A stretch of 64,000 bases of DNA from Aspidapion aeneum (Eukaryota > Arthropoda > Insecta > Coleoptera > Brentidae). Made by a program: the position numbers and the translations under genes. The notes below the pieces were generated by a model, which had not been told where the DNA came from, searched no databases, and was given only the letters and a program-made list of their open reading frames with translations. The stretch covers positions 2,188,001 to 2,252,000 of the forward strand of contig OY755042.1 of assembly GCA_963576565.1 (NCBI GenBank), given 5' to 3'. Below, piece after piece: positions 20,613 to 31,964 of this stretch (its first letter is position 1; each line of letters starts with the position of its first letter).

Positions 20613-22466
20613 TACTAGACCAGCGGAATTACCATAATTTAACGCAAAAAAAAGAAAACTATTAACAGGACTTAGAGCATTGGAAATTGTAGAGCGGCGA
20701 AAAACGAAGTTAAAAAAAATAAATGCGTGAGCAGGGGCGTTGCGGGTTAGGTTTGGGGGCGTAAAAAGTGGCAGGGAATCGTATTATTGCGATTTCCGGC
20801 GAAAGTTGACCTCGGAGAAAAAAGTCATATACAGAAAAGTCATAGGCCATGGAAATGGCTAAAACTTTTGTAAATAACATTTTCTACATAACCTCAAAAT
20901 GTTCGAGAAAAATTTTAAAAACCGTATTTTTTTTATTTTTTGTTTTTTATTTTTTATTTTTGCAAAAATAATGTCAGTTTAACAAAACTTGGTAAGAGTA
21001 GAGCTCTTTGGGTGCTAAATGTCTACAATATTTTACAAACAAAAAAATTAAGTTGTTTCAAAGATATTTGTTTTTTCCGCTCAAAAACACTTTATTTTTA
21101 AATGAAATTTCTCCTTCAGAAATTTATCGTATCCAGTTCTGCTGGAACTCAGTTTTTGGCACTGAGATATACTTTTTGGCGAAATAAAAAAAGATAATAT
21201 GTGTCATTTAAAAAAATGTCCAAAAAAGGAAAAAAAAATTAAAAAAATTGTAACAATATTTTTTAAAACTGGCTATATTACTCAATTTTACGCTAGAAAA
21301 ATGGCTATTATTATGCCTTGCTTTTGGAAAATGAATGTAAATATATACATTATGACAAAAATTTTATTTTTTCTAATAAAAAATTTTTATCGCTCTGTAT
21401 GTTATTTTTAATTTCTTTGAGTTTTATCGCTGTCAAAAACCTCGTAAAAATTATGAAACTTTTGTATTTATCATATTTTGATAACAATTCAAATAAACGT
21501 TTAAGATATGGTGTAAAAATATACGGGAAAACCCTGTACATAAAGAAATTCGGTTATCTAGGGGGTGATAGGGTGCTTCGCTTTAGGCGGCACTTTTTAG
21601 GGGCGATAAAACTCAGAAAGAAATTAAAAATAACATAGAGAGCAATAAAAAATGTTTATTAGAAAAAATAAAATTTGTGTAATAATGAATATATTTACAT
21701 TAATTTTCCAAAAACAAGGCAGATAGTCTAATTTTTTTTAGCCATAATAATAGCCATTTATCTTGCGTGGAATAAAGTAATCTAGTCAGTTTTAAAAAAT
21801 GTTTTAAAACTTATAAAATAACTGCAAGAACTTGTGAATTTGTGAAATTTTTTTTAAGTTTTTTAAATGACGCATATTATCTTTTTTTAATTCACCAAAA
21901 AGTACATCTCAGTGCCAAAAACTGAGTACCAGCAGAACTGGATACGATGATTTTCTGAAGGAGAAATTTCATTTAAAAATAAAGGGATTTTGAAACGAAA
22001 AAACAAATATCTTAGAAACTTCTTAATTTTTTTGTTTGTAAAATATTGTAGACATTCAGCACCCAAAGAGCTCTACTCTTACCACGTTTTGTTAAACTGA
22101 CATTATTTTTGCAAAAATAAAAAACAAAAAATAAAAAAAATTACGGTTTTTTTAAATTTTTCTCGAACATTTTAAGGTTATGTAAAAAATTACATTTACA
22201 AAATTTTAGATATTTTAATGGCCTATTACTTTTCTGTATGTCACTTTTTTCGCCGACGCCGACGTCAGCTTTCGTTGGAAATCGCAATATTACGATTCCC
22301 TGTCCCTTTTTACCCCCCCCCCCCCCCCCCAAACCTAACCCGCAACGCCCCTGCTCACGCATTTATTTTTTTTACTTTGTTTTTCGCCGCTCTACAATTT
22401 CCAATGCTTCAAGTCCTGTTAATAATTTTCTTTCTCTCAAAATGTAATTTGCCTGGTCTATACGCA
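20613..22466. mobile_element. 1.85-kb near-palindromic element (~800-bp arms)
   Basis: Left arm 20613-21418 is an imperfect reverse complement of 21618-22466 (for example CTAGACCAGC against GCCTGGTCTA at the ends, TTGTAGAGCGGCGAAAAACG against its complement at 22381, GTATCCAGTTCTGCTGG against its complement at 21940). A ~200-bp centre remains. No convincing coding frame; the A/T-rich short frames inside are chance. A one-arm relic lies at 44705-44830. Confidence 0.85.
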
Positions 22467-22519
22467 CCGTGTCTCATTTGCGTAATATACGTTACATTTA
22501 CGCAATGCAGCGGTTTGTA

Positions 22520-22859
22520 CTTATGTACAGCGGCGTAGCGTGGGATGGGCGCGGGGGGTTCGTCGCCCCCCCCCCCCGCCCCGAGGGTAGTGGCGCTCCA
22601 TTGGTGGCCGAAGCGCCCTCAGCTTTATTAAGTCGGACCTGCAACGGCCAATTGAGTGGGCGCCAAAGGAAACTAACGACATGAAGACTTTTTTTTTTTT
22701 TTGGTCGCCAGATTTGTGAGAGGCGCCCTTGTGACCTATCGGCCGCCCCCTCACACATGATGACCTTGTATTTTTCATCAGTTTTCAGAGGCGCCCTTTT
22801 TAGCTGTCGCCCCCCCCCCCCCCCCGCCCTTTCGGGCACGCTACGCCGCTGCTTATGTA
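22520..22859. mobile_element. hAT MITE with 8-bp target duplication, copy 1
   Basis: Element 22528-22851 begins CAGCGGCGTAGCGTG and ends CACGCTACGCCGCTG. CTTATGTA flanks it at 22520-22527 and 22852-22859. The 8-bp duplication plus CAGxGGCGTAGC termini identify hAT. Internal poly-C and poly-T tracts; proline/glycine-rich frames across it are meaningless. Confidence 0.92.
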
Positions 22860-25234
22860 GTCCCTATTAATTCGTTGCCCAGCTGGGTTAGCCAGTGGCG
22901 GCTGCTACAGGGAGGGCAACGGGGCAGTGCCCTCCCAAAACTAGACAACAAACAGTATTTTTAATTTATTTATTTAAAAAAAAATAAATCTTTCCTTAAG
23001 ACATGATTGTCTAGTTCTTTTTATTATCTGTGGTTAACAGCAAGCGATCAATTGAACTTTTTTGTCGTAACTAATTAAAGCCGGCAGCGCCGCGCGGGGC
23101 AAGGCTTCGATTTTACTCATTTTTCAGCAGCGTATGGCTGTATGTTCTCGAGCGGGGGCGGAAGGAACGTTTTTTACTTGAAGTCGGCCATCATCATCAT
23201 GCAAAAACGTCCGTTGCCCTTGCTACGAAGCCGGTTCAATCCTTAGTGAAGACGTATAAGTTTGTTTTGATCGAATATCATTGTTTGTTTTTGTTATCGT
23301 TTGTTTATAAAATAGAAATAAATACCGTCGATTACATAATTAACTATGCAAATTTAAATACGTTGACATATGAACTCCGATTACAAATAAAATCTTTAGA
23401 CCCACATAGACCGGACCTAAAAATTACCCAAAATTTTAGTGCAACTAATGCTGAGGGGTGTGTAACAGGGGCCAGTGTGTGACAGTGGTACTGTCACCTC
23501 AAATGGCCAAGGCTTAAATGTTGTAAGCTACCAACTTAGGCTACAACTTATATAAATTATAAAAAGATTAAATGTTACTATATGTTATTAAATTTACACG
23601 ATCTCGAAAGGGAATTTGACGGTTCTTGGAGGAAAAGTATGCTATAAACGTTTTTCTCAAATGTATAACTAATGTAGGATAATCATACATACCTTTTCAA
23701 TTTTCTTCTTGCAGCTTCACACTTTCACTTCTTATATTTATTAGTTGAATATCGACTTTTTACTACTATTAAACTTTTGTAATCAAATATTTACACTTCT
23801 TAAACTTTTAGGTTTTATAAACCTTTTATATATTTGTTGTAAATATATATATTTATCTACATCTTAAACGTTGATTGAATGAGTAAAACTATTCAATCAA
23901 CTGTTTAATTTACTTAATATTACTGTTTAGGTTTGGGATATGTTATTAATTAAAAATGCCGATTTTAGGGCAACGAATGGTTTGTATTTTGTTGTTAAAA
24001 AAAACCATAAAACAGTTAAACACATTATTTCAAAACACTAGAAACAGTAATAATTAATGATTTTAAAATCAATAAACTCCAAAAGAAAAGACTAAAATAA
24101 TTATGAATAATAAGGATAATAGCTTATACAAAGTTAAAATAATTGATAAATTTCCCCAGTTGAAATAAAACCCCCCTAAAGAAGTGTGAACGGAAGCGTA
24201 ACGATACAAGCAAAGGCGAACTAAAGAGTAAACTCCCTGACGACTTTCGAAAGTTTCCCGTCTCAGTTAAAGCGACCCTGCGCTTGAAGGGACAAATATC
24301 TTGGCGTTGATTGGCTAGAATTCTACTCCCTTTCGCCTAGGCGAGAAAGAGATAGACTGCGCTTTAAGCGCTCCACTAAGAGACAAAATAGCAATGCAAG
24401 CCAGACTTAAAAACCCGTTAGAAAGTAAAATTACACAGTGTGTTTTTTTTTAATTGAAAATAGTTTAGCTAATTTGTTTCCAGTTACAGAATATGAATTA
24501 TTTTGATGTTAGTGGCTCAAAGGACATATTAGCCGAATACAACTTTTATTAAAATACAGCGAACCTAAAAATATGCCTAAAAACAAGTCGCCGAGTTGCC
24601 ATAAATTTTACTTAATCTTAACCTAGTCTTGCATTTAATTAATGCTTGTTGATGTCAAAACAATATTTAATTAAAAATCTTTAAAAACTTATAAATGGCA
24701 AACATACCATTTATGCTCAAATCCCGTTTTGTTACAGGTGTTCCAAAAAACTTATAATAGAAAATTTTATAAAAAATTATACGATGCTGAAAACTCGTTG
24801 TGCGGTTGTGAAAAAAGAAATACTTTTTTCCTTTGCGTCTTGTTATGAACAGTCCACGAAGTGATCCTGCTTGGGTGATAAAGTGAATGTGTGATATGAA
24901 GCACTTTAGTGAAGAGTTAAAAAGACACAAAGTAAATGCTACCTACTCATTTAAATAACCACATAAAATTTTCTGTGCTAGGCAAGACTGATATTAGATG
25001 CCAATTGAATAGTGCCTATTGTGAAAACATTACCGAACATAATTAAAAATGTGGCAATAAATCGACATATTTTTAGTAGGTTAATAGTTTAAAATTCTGT
25101 GGGATCTTTGAGCTTGCTCTACTGGGCCATAAAAAAGAAAGGCGAATGGACTTTATCTATAAACAAATCAACTAAATAGTGTAGTATAGTAGTAAGTAGC
25201 TGCCTGTTTGGAAAATAATGTCACCAGCCGCCAC
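22860..25234. other. Unannotated region with dispersed-repeat segment
   Basis: No gene recognised. CAGTGGCGGCTGCTACAGGG at 22894 looks like a hAT end without a convincing partner. 24395-24745 is related, inverted, to 63255-63580 (TTTCCAGTTACAGAATATGA, GCTCAAAGGACATATTAGCC and others). Confidence 0.5.
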
Positions 25235-25972
25235 CAGGGTTGCCAGATTTTTTAAATTAAAAAGCGGGACAAATTAAGTAAATGAGTAAACACAAAAATT
25301 TAAAATAGATACTAAAAATTTACATCGATTTTAACATAAAGTTAGTGTAGGAGTCTTTAAGAAACCAAATGGTGTGTTAATTTATTTACGTTTCCAAAAT
25401 ACATTCAATAATTTAATTTTAACATTTAATTGTTATACCTGGCTATTTAAATTTAGTAAGTTTTTTTTAATTGAAGAGGTGAAAAACTTTTAAATTAAGT
25501 TGTGTTTTAAACTTCCATTGTCTTCATTATATTTCGATTATCAAAATTCAATGCATAATAAAATATATGATCTGTAATTTCTTTTAGTGATTTGTGAATT
25601 TTATTTAAAATAAACAACTATGAACGAACACATAAGATAAGTATGTATAGATAAAAAATATCAGCCTTAAATGAGAAAGTAACTTAAACGAAAAAGTAAA
25701 ACATTCCTCTTCGATTGTTTGTTGAAGTGTAAACTTCTTTAGGCGCGTTTAGCACTTTTTGTGGGTACTGAATTGAACTGAGCCGTCACGCTCGGCTATG
25801 TAACGCTCATTCGGGTGAAGTCGGCTCGAGTCGACTAACTGTGAGAGGAACAGTCAGCAGAGCGATATGATGATGCAGATGAAGGCCACTCAGAGCTAAA
25901 TTGACCAGAGTAATTTATACCCAATTATAATTATGTAAATGTTATTACTTTGTATCTTACTTTGTCAATATA

Positions 25973-27494
25973 CAGCGTGTCCCATTTTCGATGGGATTAA
26001 ATGGGAAACTCGGTTATTATTAAAGATATCGATTTTCTGATTGCACCTTACTGTACTCTTTTTTGGAGCCCTTAAAAATGGTGTAATCAGATTTTTGCTA
26101 TACCCCGTGGTTTCGCTAATACAGGGAGTTTTTGAAAAAATTGCATTTTAATTAATTCCTTGTATCTCGCTTATTTTGCAAGATATTTTTATTCTCTAAA
26201 AACCATTCTATGGCAACTTTTTTAGAGCAAAATAATGACGTTGTCATTTTTTTAAAATATTGTTTAGTTTTTGAGATATGGTATTTATCATAAAAAAAAT
26301 AAATACGGACCTGGATTTTTTTTATTACTACTTTGATTGATTCCATGCTATTATTACCTTAAAATTATAAAACTTTAATATTTTTTTGATTTAAGGTTAA
26401 AAAAACTATTTAATATTTGAAAAAAAAATTATAGTCCGAACCTGCAAATTTCCAACGTAATTATAAATTAAAAATTGCAAGACACACTAGTTGAACGATT
26501 TTTAGTTTATCTGTTTTGAAATAATAATTAAAAGATTTATAAATAAAGTAAAAAACGTTAAGTTACAAAAATAATATCATACTAATTATATGATGGTAGC
26601 ACAGCAGGTCGTGAAATTTACAAAACAAAAGCGTGGAATTGACATTGTCATTTTACTTGTCCTTTTTGTGAATGGCTTACAATTATCTTAAACTGGCTAG
26701 AAATCGACCATATCCAGATTTTGAAAAATGTGATATGTTTGACTGCTTCATTCAAGCAACAAAATCCCAATATTTAAATGGCGGAAATATTTTTATGCAA
26801 AATGCGTTTAGAAAAATTACTCAAAAATGCCAACAATGTCTTACACATAATGGTAATCAGAAGAATTAGTTATTTTTTATAATTTGTTTTTTTTTGTATT
26901 TTTCGTAGACTTTGTTTCAAATAAATCCGTAAATTAACGTAAAACCATTTTAATATGCTAAGTATCAAAACAGTTAAACTAAAAATTGTTTAACTAGCAA
27001 TTTTGAATTTATATATATGTTAAAAATATCCAGGTTCGGACTAATTTTTTTTTAAATATTAAATATTTTTTTTACCTTAAAACAAATTTTTTTTTAATTT
27101 TTGTTATTTTATGATAATACTAGCATGAAACCAATGAAAATAGTAATTAAAAAAATCCAGGTTCGTATTTAATTTTTTTATGATAAATATCATATCTCAA
27201 AAACTAAACAATATTTTAAAAAGTTGACAACGTCATTATTTTCTTTTAAAAAAGTTGCCATGAAAAGGTTTTTACAGAATAAAAATATCTCGCAAAATAA
27301 GCGAGATACAAGGGATTATTAAAAATGCAATTTCTTAAAACCCTGTATTAGCGAAACTACGGGGTATAGCAAATAACTGATTACGCCATTTTTAAGGGCT
27401 CAAAAAAAGAGCACGGTGACGTGCAATCAGAAAATCAATATCTTTAATAATAACCGAGTTTCCCATTTAATCCCATGGAAAATGGAACACGCTG
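25973..27494. mobile_element. Fold-back element family, copy b, TA duplication
   Basis: Begins CAGCGTGTCCCATTTTCGAT and ends with its complement, flanked by TA at 25971-25972 and 27495-27496. Arms of ~600 bp (25973-26570 and ~26900-27494) are imperfect reverse complements. The ~300-bp unique centre holds the small ORF 26672-26869. TA duplication would suit a Tc1/mariner-type transposase supplied in trans. Confidence 0.88.
26672..26869 (+). CDS. Conserved small ORF of the fold-back family, copy b
   Basis: 65 residues with ATG start: MAYNYLKLARNRPYPDFEKC, DMFDCFIQATKSQYLNGGNI, FMQNAFRKITQKCQQCLTHN, GNQKN. It lies at the centre of the element, outside the inverted arms, and recurs in all four copies (intact here and at 58457, altered at 17899, broken at 61805). 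It is basic, with a spaced Cys pattern (CDMFDC...CQQC) and no signal peptide or membrane segment. No known family recognised. It may be a fragment of a lost transposase or of a captured host exon; conservation could simply reflect recent shared ancestry. Confidence 0.5.
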   Translation: MAYNYLKLARNRPYPDFEKCDMFDCFIQATKSQYLNGGNIFMQNAFRKITQKCQQCLTHNGNQKN

Positions 27495-27776
27495 TACATC
27501 GCAAAAAATCTTGTATTTCGTATTATTAATTTCGCCTTGCTAAAGTTTACACTTCTGCCCTGTGGTTTTAAGCACACACAATTTTTTTTTATAAAATTTA
27601 TAAGTTATATATAAGAAGATACAGACAGGTAAAAAAATAGGACAGAAATGAAAAAAAAAAGCGGGAATATCGGGACAATTTGCATAAAAAACGGGACTTT
27701 CATAGGTATAAAAAAAAGCGGGACCGAGCTAAAAAAAGTGGGACCGTCCCCCCTACGGCGGGACGTCTGGCAACCC

Positions 27777-28286
27777 GCCACTGATCCTAGCTAAGTAAGG
27801 AAACAGTCTTTGGCATAAATTAGATGTCTAGGAATCTAAAAATTGGCCCTAAAACTCTTAAAAAATTTAAAGCAGCAAGAAAGGTGCTTGAAATTAAAAT
27901 TTGGGTGCACAATTATTGAAAAATGTTATTCCTGTCCCCAGTATAGTAGGTAACTTTAACGACTTAAAAGCAGGCGATCGATATTTAGGTCACCAGTTGA
28001 TGTAAATCTTAAAGAGCGTCTGGATAGAACACACCTGGAGCTTTTTTGTTTTTGTTTTGCAAGCTGCCTTTTATCCTGCTAAAACGTGTTGTAAGTTAGT
28101 GGTTGGAAAACTTAATGATATTTAACGAGCAAGCCCACCCAAGGTTTTTTATAGACATCTATATTTTAACACTTTTTTATATAACATTTTGTGTCTTATA
28201 ATTCTTCATCGCTCTTAATTATCTCACATATTTTCTTTTTTACTTTTGCTCAACTAAAGTTACTGAGCAAGTATAATTAAAAAAGT
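27777..28286. other. Spacer downstream of the recombinase gene
   Basis: No gene recognised. It could contain the recombinase 3' UTR, but no distinctive element boundary is visible. Confidence 0.4.
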
Positions 28287-29480
28287 TTAACGCATAATGT
28301 GAAAATTAAACGTGCAATGCGTCGCATTTTGTAATGTTACTGCTGACGCCGCCACTTTTGTTAGGTTTTCAGATTGTATCGATGTATTAGTCGTCGTCAT
28401 TGATGGAAACACTGTCGTTGCTTCTGCATTCGTGCTTCTTTGCACTGATGTGGATCGAAGTGCTATGGTGGATGGTAGTTCTGAGGTGGAGGGTAGTACT
28501 GAGGTGGATGGTTGGCGTTCTCCTGTCTCCTGATTTGTGTCACTTTTTTTCTGCAAAATTTGCGTTGCAATTTTTTTCTTGTTTTCCTCGGATTCTTCCA
28601 CATAGGATTCGGCTACTGACGCACTCTTCCACCCACTATGTCGCTTCAAATTGGTTATATTTGCTCCGGCATTGGCCAACATTGTGACAGAAGATCGTCG
28701 GAAACAATGGCCTGTATAAGTTTCCGGATTTGGCAGCTTAAGAAACCCGGCGATGTTACCGGGGATCTTGCCAAATGTGTTTATACCAACCACTTGCTTC
28801 GAGCATTTACCGGTATGGTAGGAAACAAAGAACCGTTGGTGCGGTGTGTCAGGTGGTCGCAAATTTGTGTATTTTTTGTAGATGTTGATATAGCTTATAT
28901 CGTCTTTGTTGGGATCGCAGACCACAAAACTCCTTGAAGTATGGTTCTTAGTGTTTGAAATTGTTACCACCAGGATGTCGCCTTTCTCTTCGATGTCGGA
29001 TACTTGTAAATTCGCTAACTCCGCTCTTCGGCAGGCTCCTGCAATGCCGAATATTGTGGCCACCTTGTTCATTAAATAAATCTCATCGGGAGCGTCTTTC
29101 AAAAATTTATCGGTCTCATTTTTTTGCAGTACTTGAGACTTTTTTGGTTTAAAACCGACATTTTTTCGTTTAATAAATGATATTAAGTTATAATATCGCC
29201 CAATATCTATATTTTTTCGTAGTCTTATACACATTTTAAGCATTGAAAATTTTGACCATAACGTGCTAGGCACGAAACTCTTTGACAAATAAGAAAAATA
29301 GGCCAAAAATACCTCTTCTTTTAGCGATGAAGTGTTCTTTGCTTTTAACCAATCTTCAAAAGCGTGGTACTCTTTTTCGTATCTCGGATGGGACTTTTCT
29401 GGAACTAATTCTTCCCTCGCCGATGCTGCGTCATTCAAAATACTGTCTGGAAGTTCAATATCGCTCTCGTCGAAATCCAT
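28287..29480 (-). CDS. Crypton-type tyrosine recombinase, intact
   Basis: Uninterrupted single-exon frame. An upstream ATG at 29558 adds 26 residues, but MDFDESDIELPDS at 29480 looks like the natural start. In numbering from 29558: SAM-like core-binding region ~55-140 (HPRYEKEYHAFEDW...FLAYFSYLS); catalytic domain 145-330 with R177 (GACRRAEL), K204 (SNTKNH), H284 and R287 (TGHCFRRSS), H307 (LKRHSGWKS) and nucleophile Y319 (AESYV), i.e. the full tyrosine-recombinase set. The tail 348-376 repeats PSTS/RSTS units and is Ser/Thr-rich. Crypton elements use such enzymes to integrate circular DNA by site-specific recombination. The sequence resembles insect Cryptons. Frames on the opposite strand are shadows. 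It could be an active element or a domesticated gene; no terminal repeats are expected for Cryptons. Confidence 0.9.
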   Translation of the reverse strand: MDFDESDIELPDSILNDAASAREELVPEKSHPRYEKEYHAFEDWLKAKNTSSLKEEVFLAYFSYLSKSFVPSTLWSKFSMLKMCIRLRKNIDIGRYYNLISFIKRKNVGFKPKKSQVLQKNETDKFLKDAPDEIYLMNKVATIFGIAGACRRAELANLQVSDIEEKGDILVVTISNTKNHTSRSFVVCDPNKDDISYINIYKKYTNLRPPDTPHQRFFVSYHTGKCSKQVVGINTFGKIPGNIAGFLKLPNPETYTGHCFRRSSVTMLANAGANITNLKRHSGWKSASVAESYVEESEENKKKIATQILQKKSDTNQETGERQPSTSVLPSTSELPSTIALRSTSVQRSTNAEATTVFPSMTTTNTSIQSENLTKVAASAVTLQNATHCTFNFHIMR

Positions 29481-29671
29481 TTTAAAGAAAACTTTGTAGA
29501 TAAACCGAAAATAACGCTGAAATGACACTTGCTGCAATGTTTGTATTTTTAATCCCATAGTAACAACAATAACACAATCCGAAAAAATAGCTTGTCACTA
29601 ATTAATGTCAAAATGACACCAAAATAATAGAGTGCCTGAATATCAATTTGGAATTATTTTACAAAATTTTT

Positions 29672-29748
29672 AAAAAAGGTAGCGTGCGTAAAAAAATTTT
29701 TTGCGCACGGCGTGCGTAAAATTTTTTTTTACGCACGCTACCTTTTTT
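29672..29748. repeat. Hairpin, 25-bp perfect arms
   Basis: AAAAAAGGTAGCGTGCGTAA... at 29672 pairs with ...TTACGCACGCTACCTTTTTT ending 29748. A smaller CGCAC/GTGCG palindrome sits in the middle. Confidence 0.85.
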
Positions 29749-29895
29749 GGTGATTTTATGAAAGCAAATAAAAATAAAATAATTATAGTAATGAACTTGA
29801 ATTTTAAAACTAAAACGAAAACATAATTTGTCAATAAAAATACAAAATACATTATGAAGGAAGAAGTTTTTTACGCAAGTAGGAAAAATATTGTA

Positions 29896-30012
29896 CTAAC
29901 ACGCGCGGAAAGTGTCTTTTCCGCCCTTAACGGCCTTTCCGAACTCCGCTTCGCGTCGTTCGTGTAACTGCCGTTCGTGCGGAAAAGGGTCACTTTCCGC
30001 ACTTGTTAGGTA
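29896..30012. repeat. Small MITE with GCGGAAAGTG inverted repeats
   Basis: CTAACACGCGCGGAAAGTG at the left against complement of CACTTTCCGCACTTGTTAG at the right, with TTTTCCGC/GCGGAAAA inside. Related GTGCGGAAAG motifs recur around 53190-53440. Confidence 0.7.
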
Positions 30013-30189
30013 AATAACTATTATAGCTTGCTAGTTAGTAATAGTAATAGTTAGCCCTGCCCGGCGCCGAGTGGGTTCTGTTTGTGTAGCAGAATTCATT
30101 TAGTGAATTTTGCAGAACTAAATCGTTTTCTTATTCTAATAGTGTTTTTTTACCGTCGGTTTGGTTGGTGGTTGGTTTCAAAAAACGTC

Positions 30190-31115
30190 GAAATTGCCAC
30201 TCACTCACTGACTCACTCACTCATGGTTATCAAAATTCTACTGTACTTCCAGACATGCTACAAAGCTGAAATTTAGCAGACTAATAGAAATTATGACGAA
30301 ACCCCTGGAAAAAACCTCAAAATTCTGATTTACTCCCTTCTCCTATATATGTACAGTTATGTAAAAGTAACATTGCCCACTTCCAGAAATGCTAGGGCGC
30401 TGAGCTTTGGCAGACTGATAGGAACTATGATAAAACTATAGAAAAAATTAAAACACCCGAAAATTCTAATTTACTTCCCTCCCCTATAAATGTAAAGTTA
30501 AGTAAAAGTAACATTGCCCACTTCCAGACACGCTAGAAAGCTACAGAAAAAATTATAACAACCCAAAATTATAATTTACTTCCCTCCCCTAATAATGTAA
30601 AATTATGTAAAAGTAACACTGCCCCCTTCCAGAAACGCTAGAGAGCTGAGCTTTTTAAGCCTGAAAGATACTATGATAAAACTATAGGAAAATTTTTTAA
30701 AACACCAACATTTTAATTTACTTCCCTCTTCACTTCCAGAAACGCTAAAGAGCTGAGCTTTGGAAGGCTGATAGAAATATGATAAAATCATGAAAAAAAA
30801 TTAAAAAACCCCAAAGTTTTCATTTACTCCACTCCCCTATAAATGTAAATTTATTTAAAAGTAACATTACCCACTTCGAGAAACGCTAGAGAGCTGAGCA
30901 TTGGAAGACTGAAACTATGATAAAACTATTGGAAAAAATTTAAAAACATGAAAAATTTAATTTACTTGCTTTCCCTCTACATGTAAAGTTATGTAAAATT
31001 AACATTGTCCACTTTCAGAAACGCTAGAGAGCTGACCTTTCGAAGGCTGATAGGAACTACAATAAAACCAAGGGAAAAAAATTAAAAACCTCAAAATTTT
31101 AGGTTGCAAAAGTCT
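30190..31115. repeat. (TCAC)n-headed element with ~7 tandem subrepeats
   Basis: A short CACTCACTCACTGACTCAC tract at 30200 precedes about seven diverged tandem units of 105-140 bp (start points near 30225, 30350, 30490, 30596, 30730, 30844, 30981). Each contains CACTTCCAGAAACGCTAGAG and GAGCTGAGCTTTGGAAGGC-like blocks. Same architecture as 5627-7035. Non-coding. Confidence 0.8.
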
Positions 31116-31182
31116 TGAACAATATTCCGCATGTACCACTTTAAAAACTAAACATTATCCAATTCATTTAAAAAAGAATTGA

Positions 31183-31535
31183 AATCATAACAAAAACATT
31201 TCATGTAAGAAAGAGCCAAGTACGCGAAAATACCAATCCGTAAAAAGAATTGAGATAAAATTAAAGCCAAGTTCTCCAATACAAATTTCAAAATGAAAGG
31301 TTCTTACTAGTGGAAAGTAGGAAATGTTTTTCTAAATTTGGCTATTACAGCTGTAAATGATTTTTAGACACAGTGCTAAATTGAACATAAATAAGTTTCC
31401 ATTTCCAAACTAGTAAGAACCTTTCCTTTTGAAATTTGTATTGGAGAACTTGGCTTTACTTTTATCTCAATTCTTTTTATGGTATGCCATTTTCGCGTAC
31501 TTAGCTTTTTTACATGAAATGGCGCAAAGATATGG
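31183..31535. mobile_element. MITE with ~130-bp imperfect TIRs
   Basis: Left arm (CATTTCATGTAAGAAAGAGC, AAGAATTGAGATAAAATTAA, AGTTCTCCAATACAAATTTC) is mirrored on the right (31395-31535). A one-arm relative lies at 19937-20075. Confidence 0.8.
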
Positions 31536-31964
31536 CTTTAAATAGCCCTATCTTTCTCTGTCCAGTGGCGTAATATAATTTTTAATTTCATCATTATTAG
31601 GTATTAATTTAATATTTCTATCAGGCAGTGCTTTGGCCTCTAAATTCCAAAAGCCTGTTAAGGAACTGATCCCTGATCCACGATCACGACGCATCTGTTA
31701 TTAACCTGATAAAGACACATTAATATTCTGTGAAAGTGTTTACTGTTAAAAAATCTTTTTTAGCTTTTAAAAACATTTTGTATATAGATAGATACATAGA
31801 TATTTTGTCTTGCCTTGAGCGCCATCTTTAAAATTGTCCCAAAGTGTTGTAGTCTTAAACTAGTGAACTTTTATAACTTCCTTTCGCGCCTCTTTTAAGT
31901 TACCAAAATGTTATTAAAAAAACGTGACCAAAAAAGACGCAGAAAGTTAATAGGTTTGAGGTCT

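Larger units (their letters stand above)
25235..27776. mobile_element. TIR element (CAGGGTTGCCAGA) containing a fold-back insertion
   Basis: Left end CAGGGTTGCCAGAT, right end GTCTGGCAACCC, with related GCGGGAC-rich subterminal sequence on both sides. Without the nested 25973-27494 element the interior is ~1 kb and non-coding. Confidence 0.55.

Noticed and set aside
22141..22839. Several Pro/Gly-rich frames on both strands
   Set aside because: Generated by poly-C/poly-G tracts of the hAT MITE and the palindrome end.
23205..23225. GGTTCAATCC resembling a tRNA/SINE B box
   Set aside because: No A box at suitable distance and no cloverleaf; chance match.
22894..25234. Possible 2.3-kb hAT element between CAGTGGCGGCTG and CAGCCGCCAC
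   Set aside because: Ends match only ~10 bp, the target duplication is unconvincing, and the right end coincides with another element's terminus.
28312..29485. Plus-strand frames opposite the recombinase
   Set aside because: Antisense shadows of the intact Crypton-type gene.
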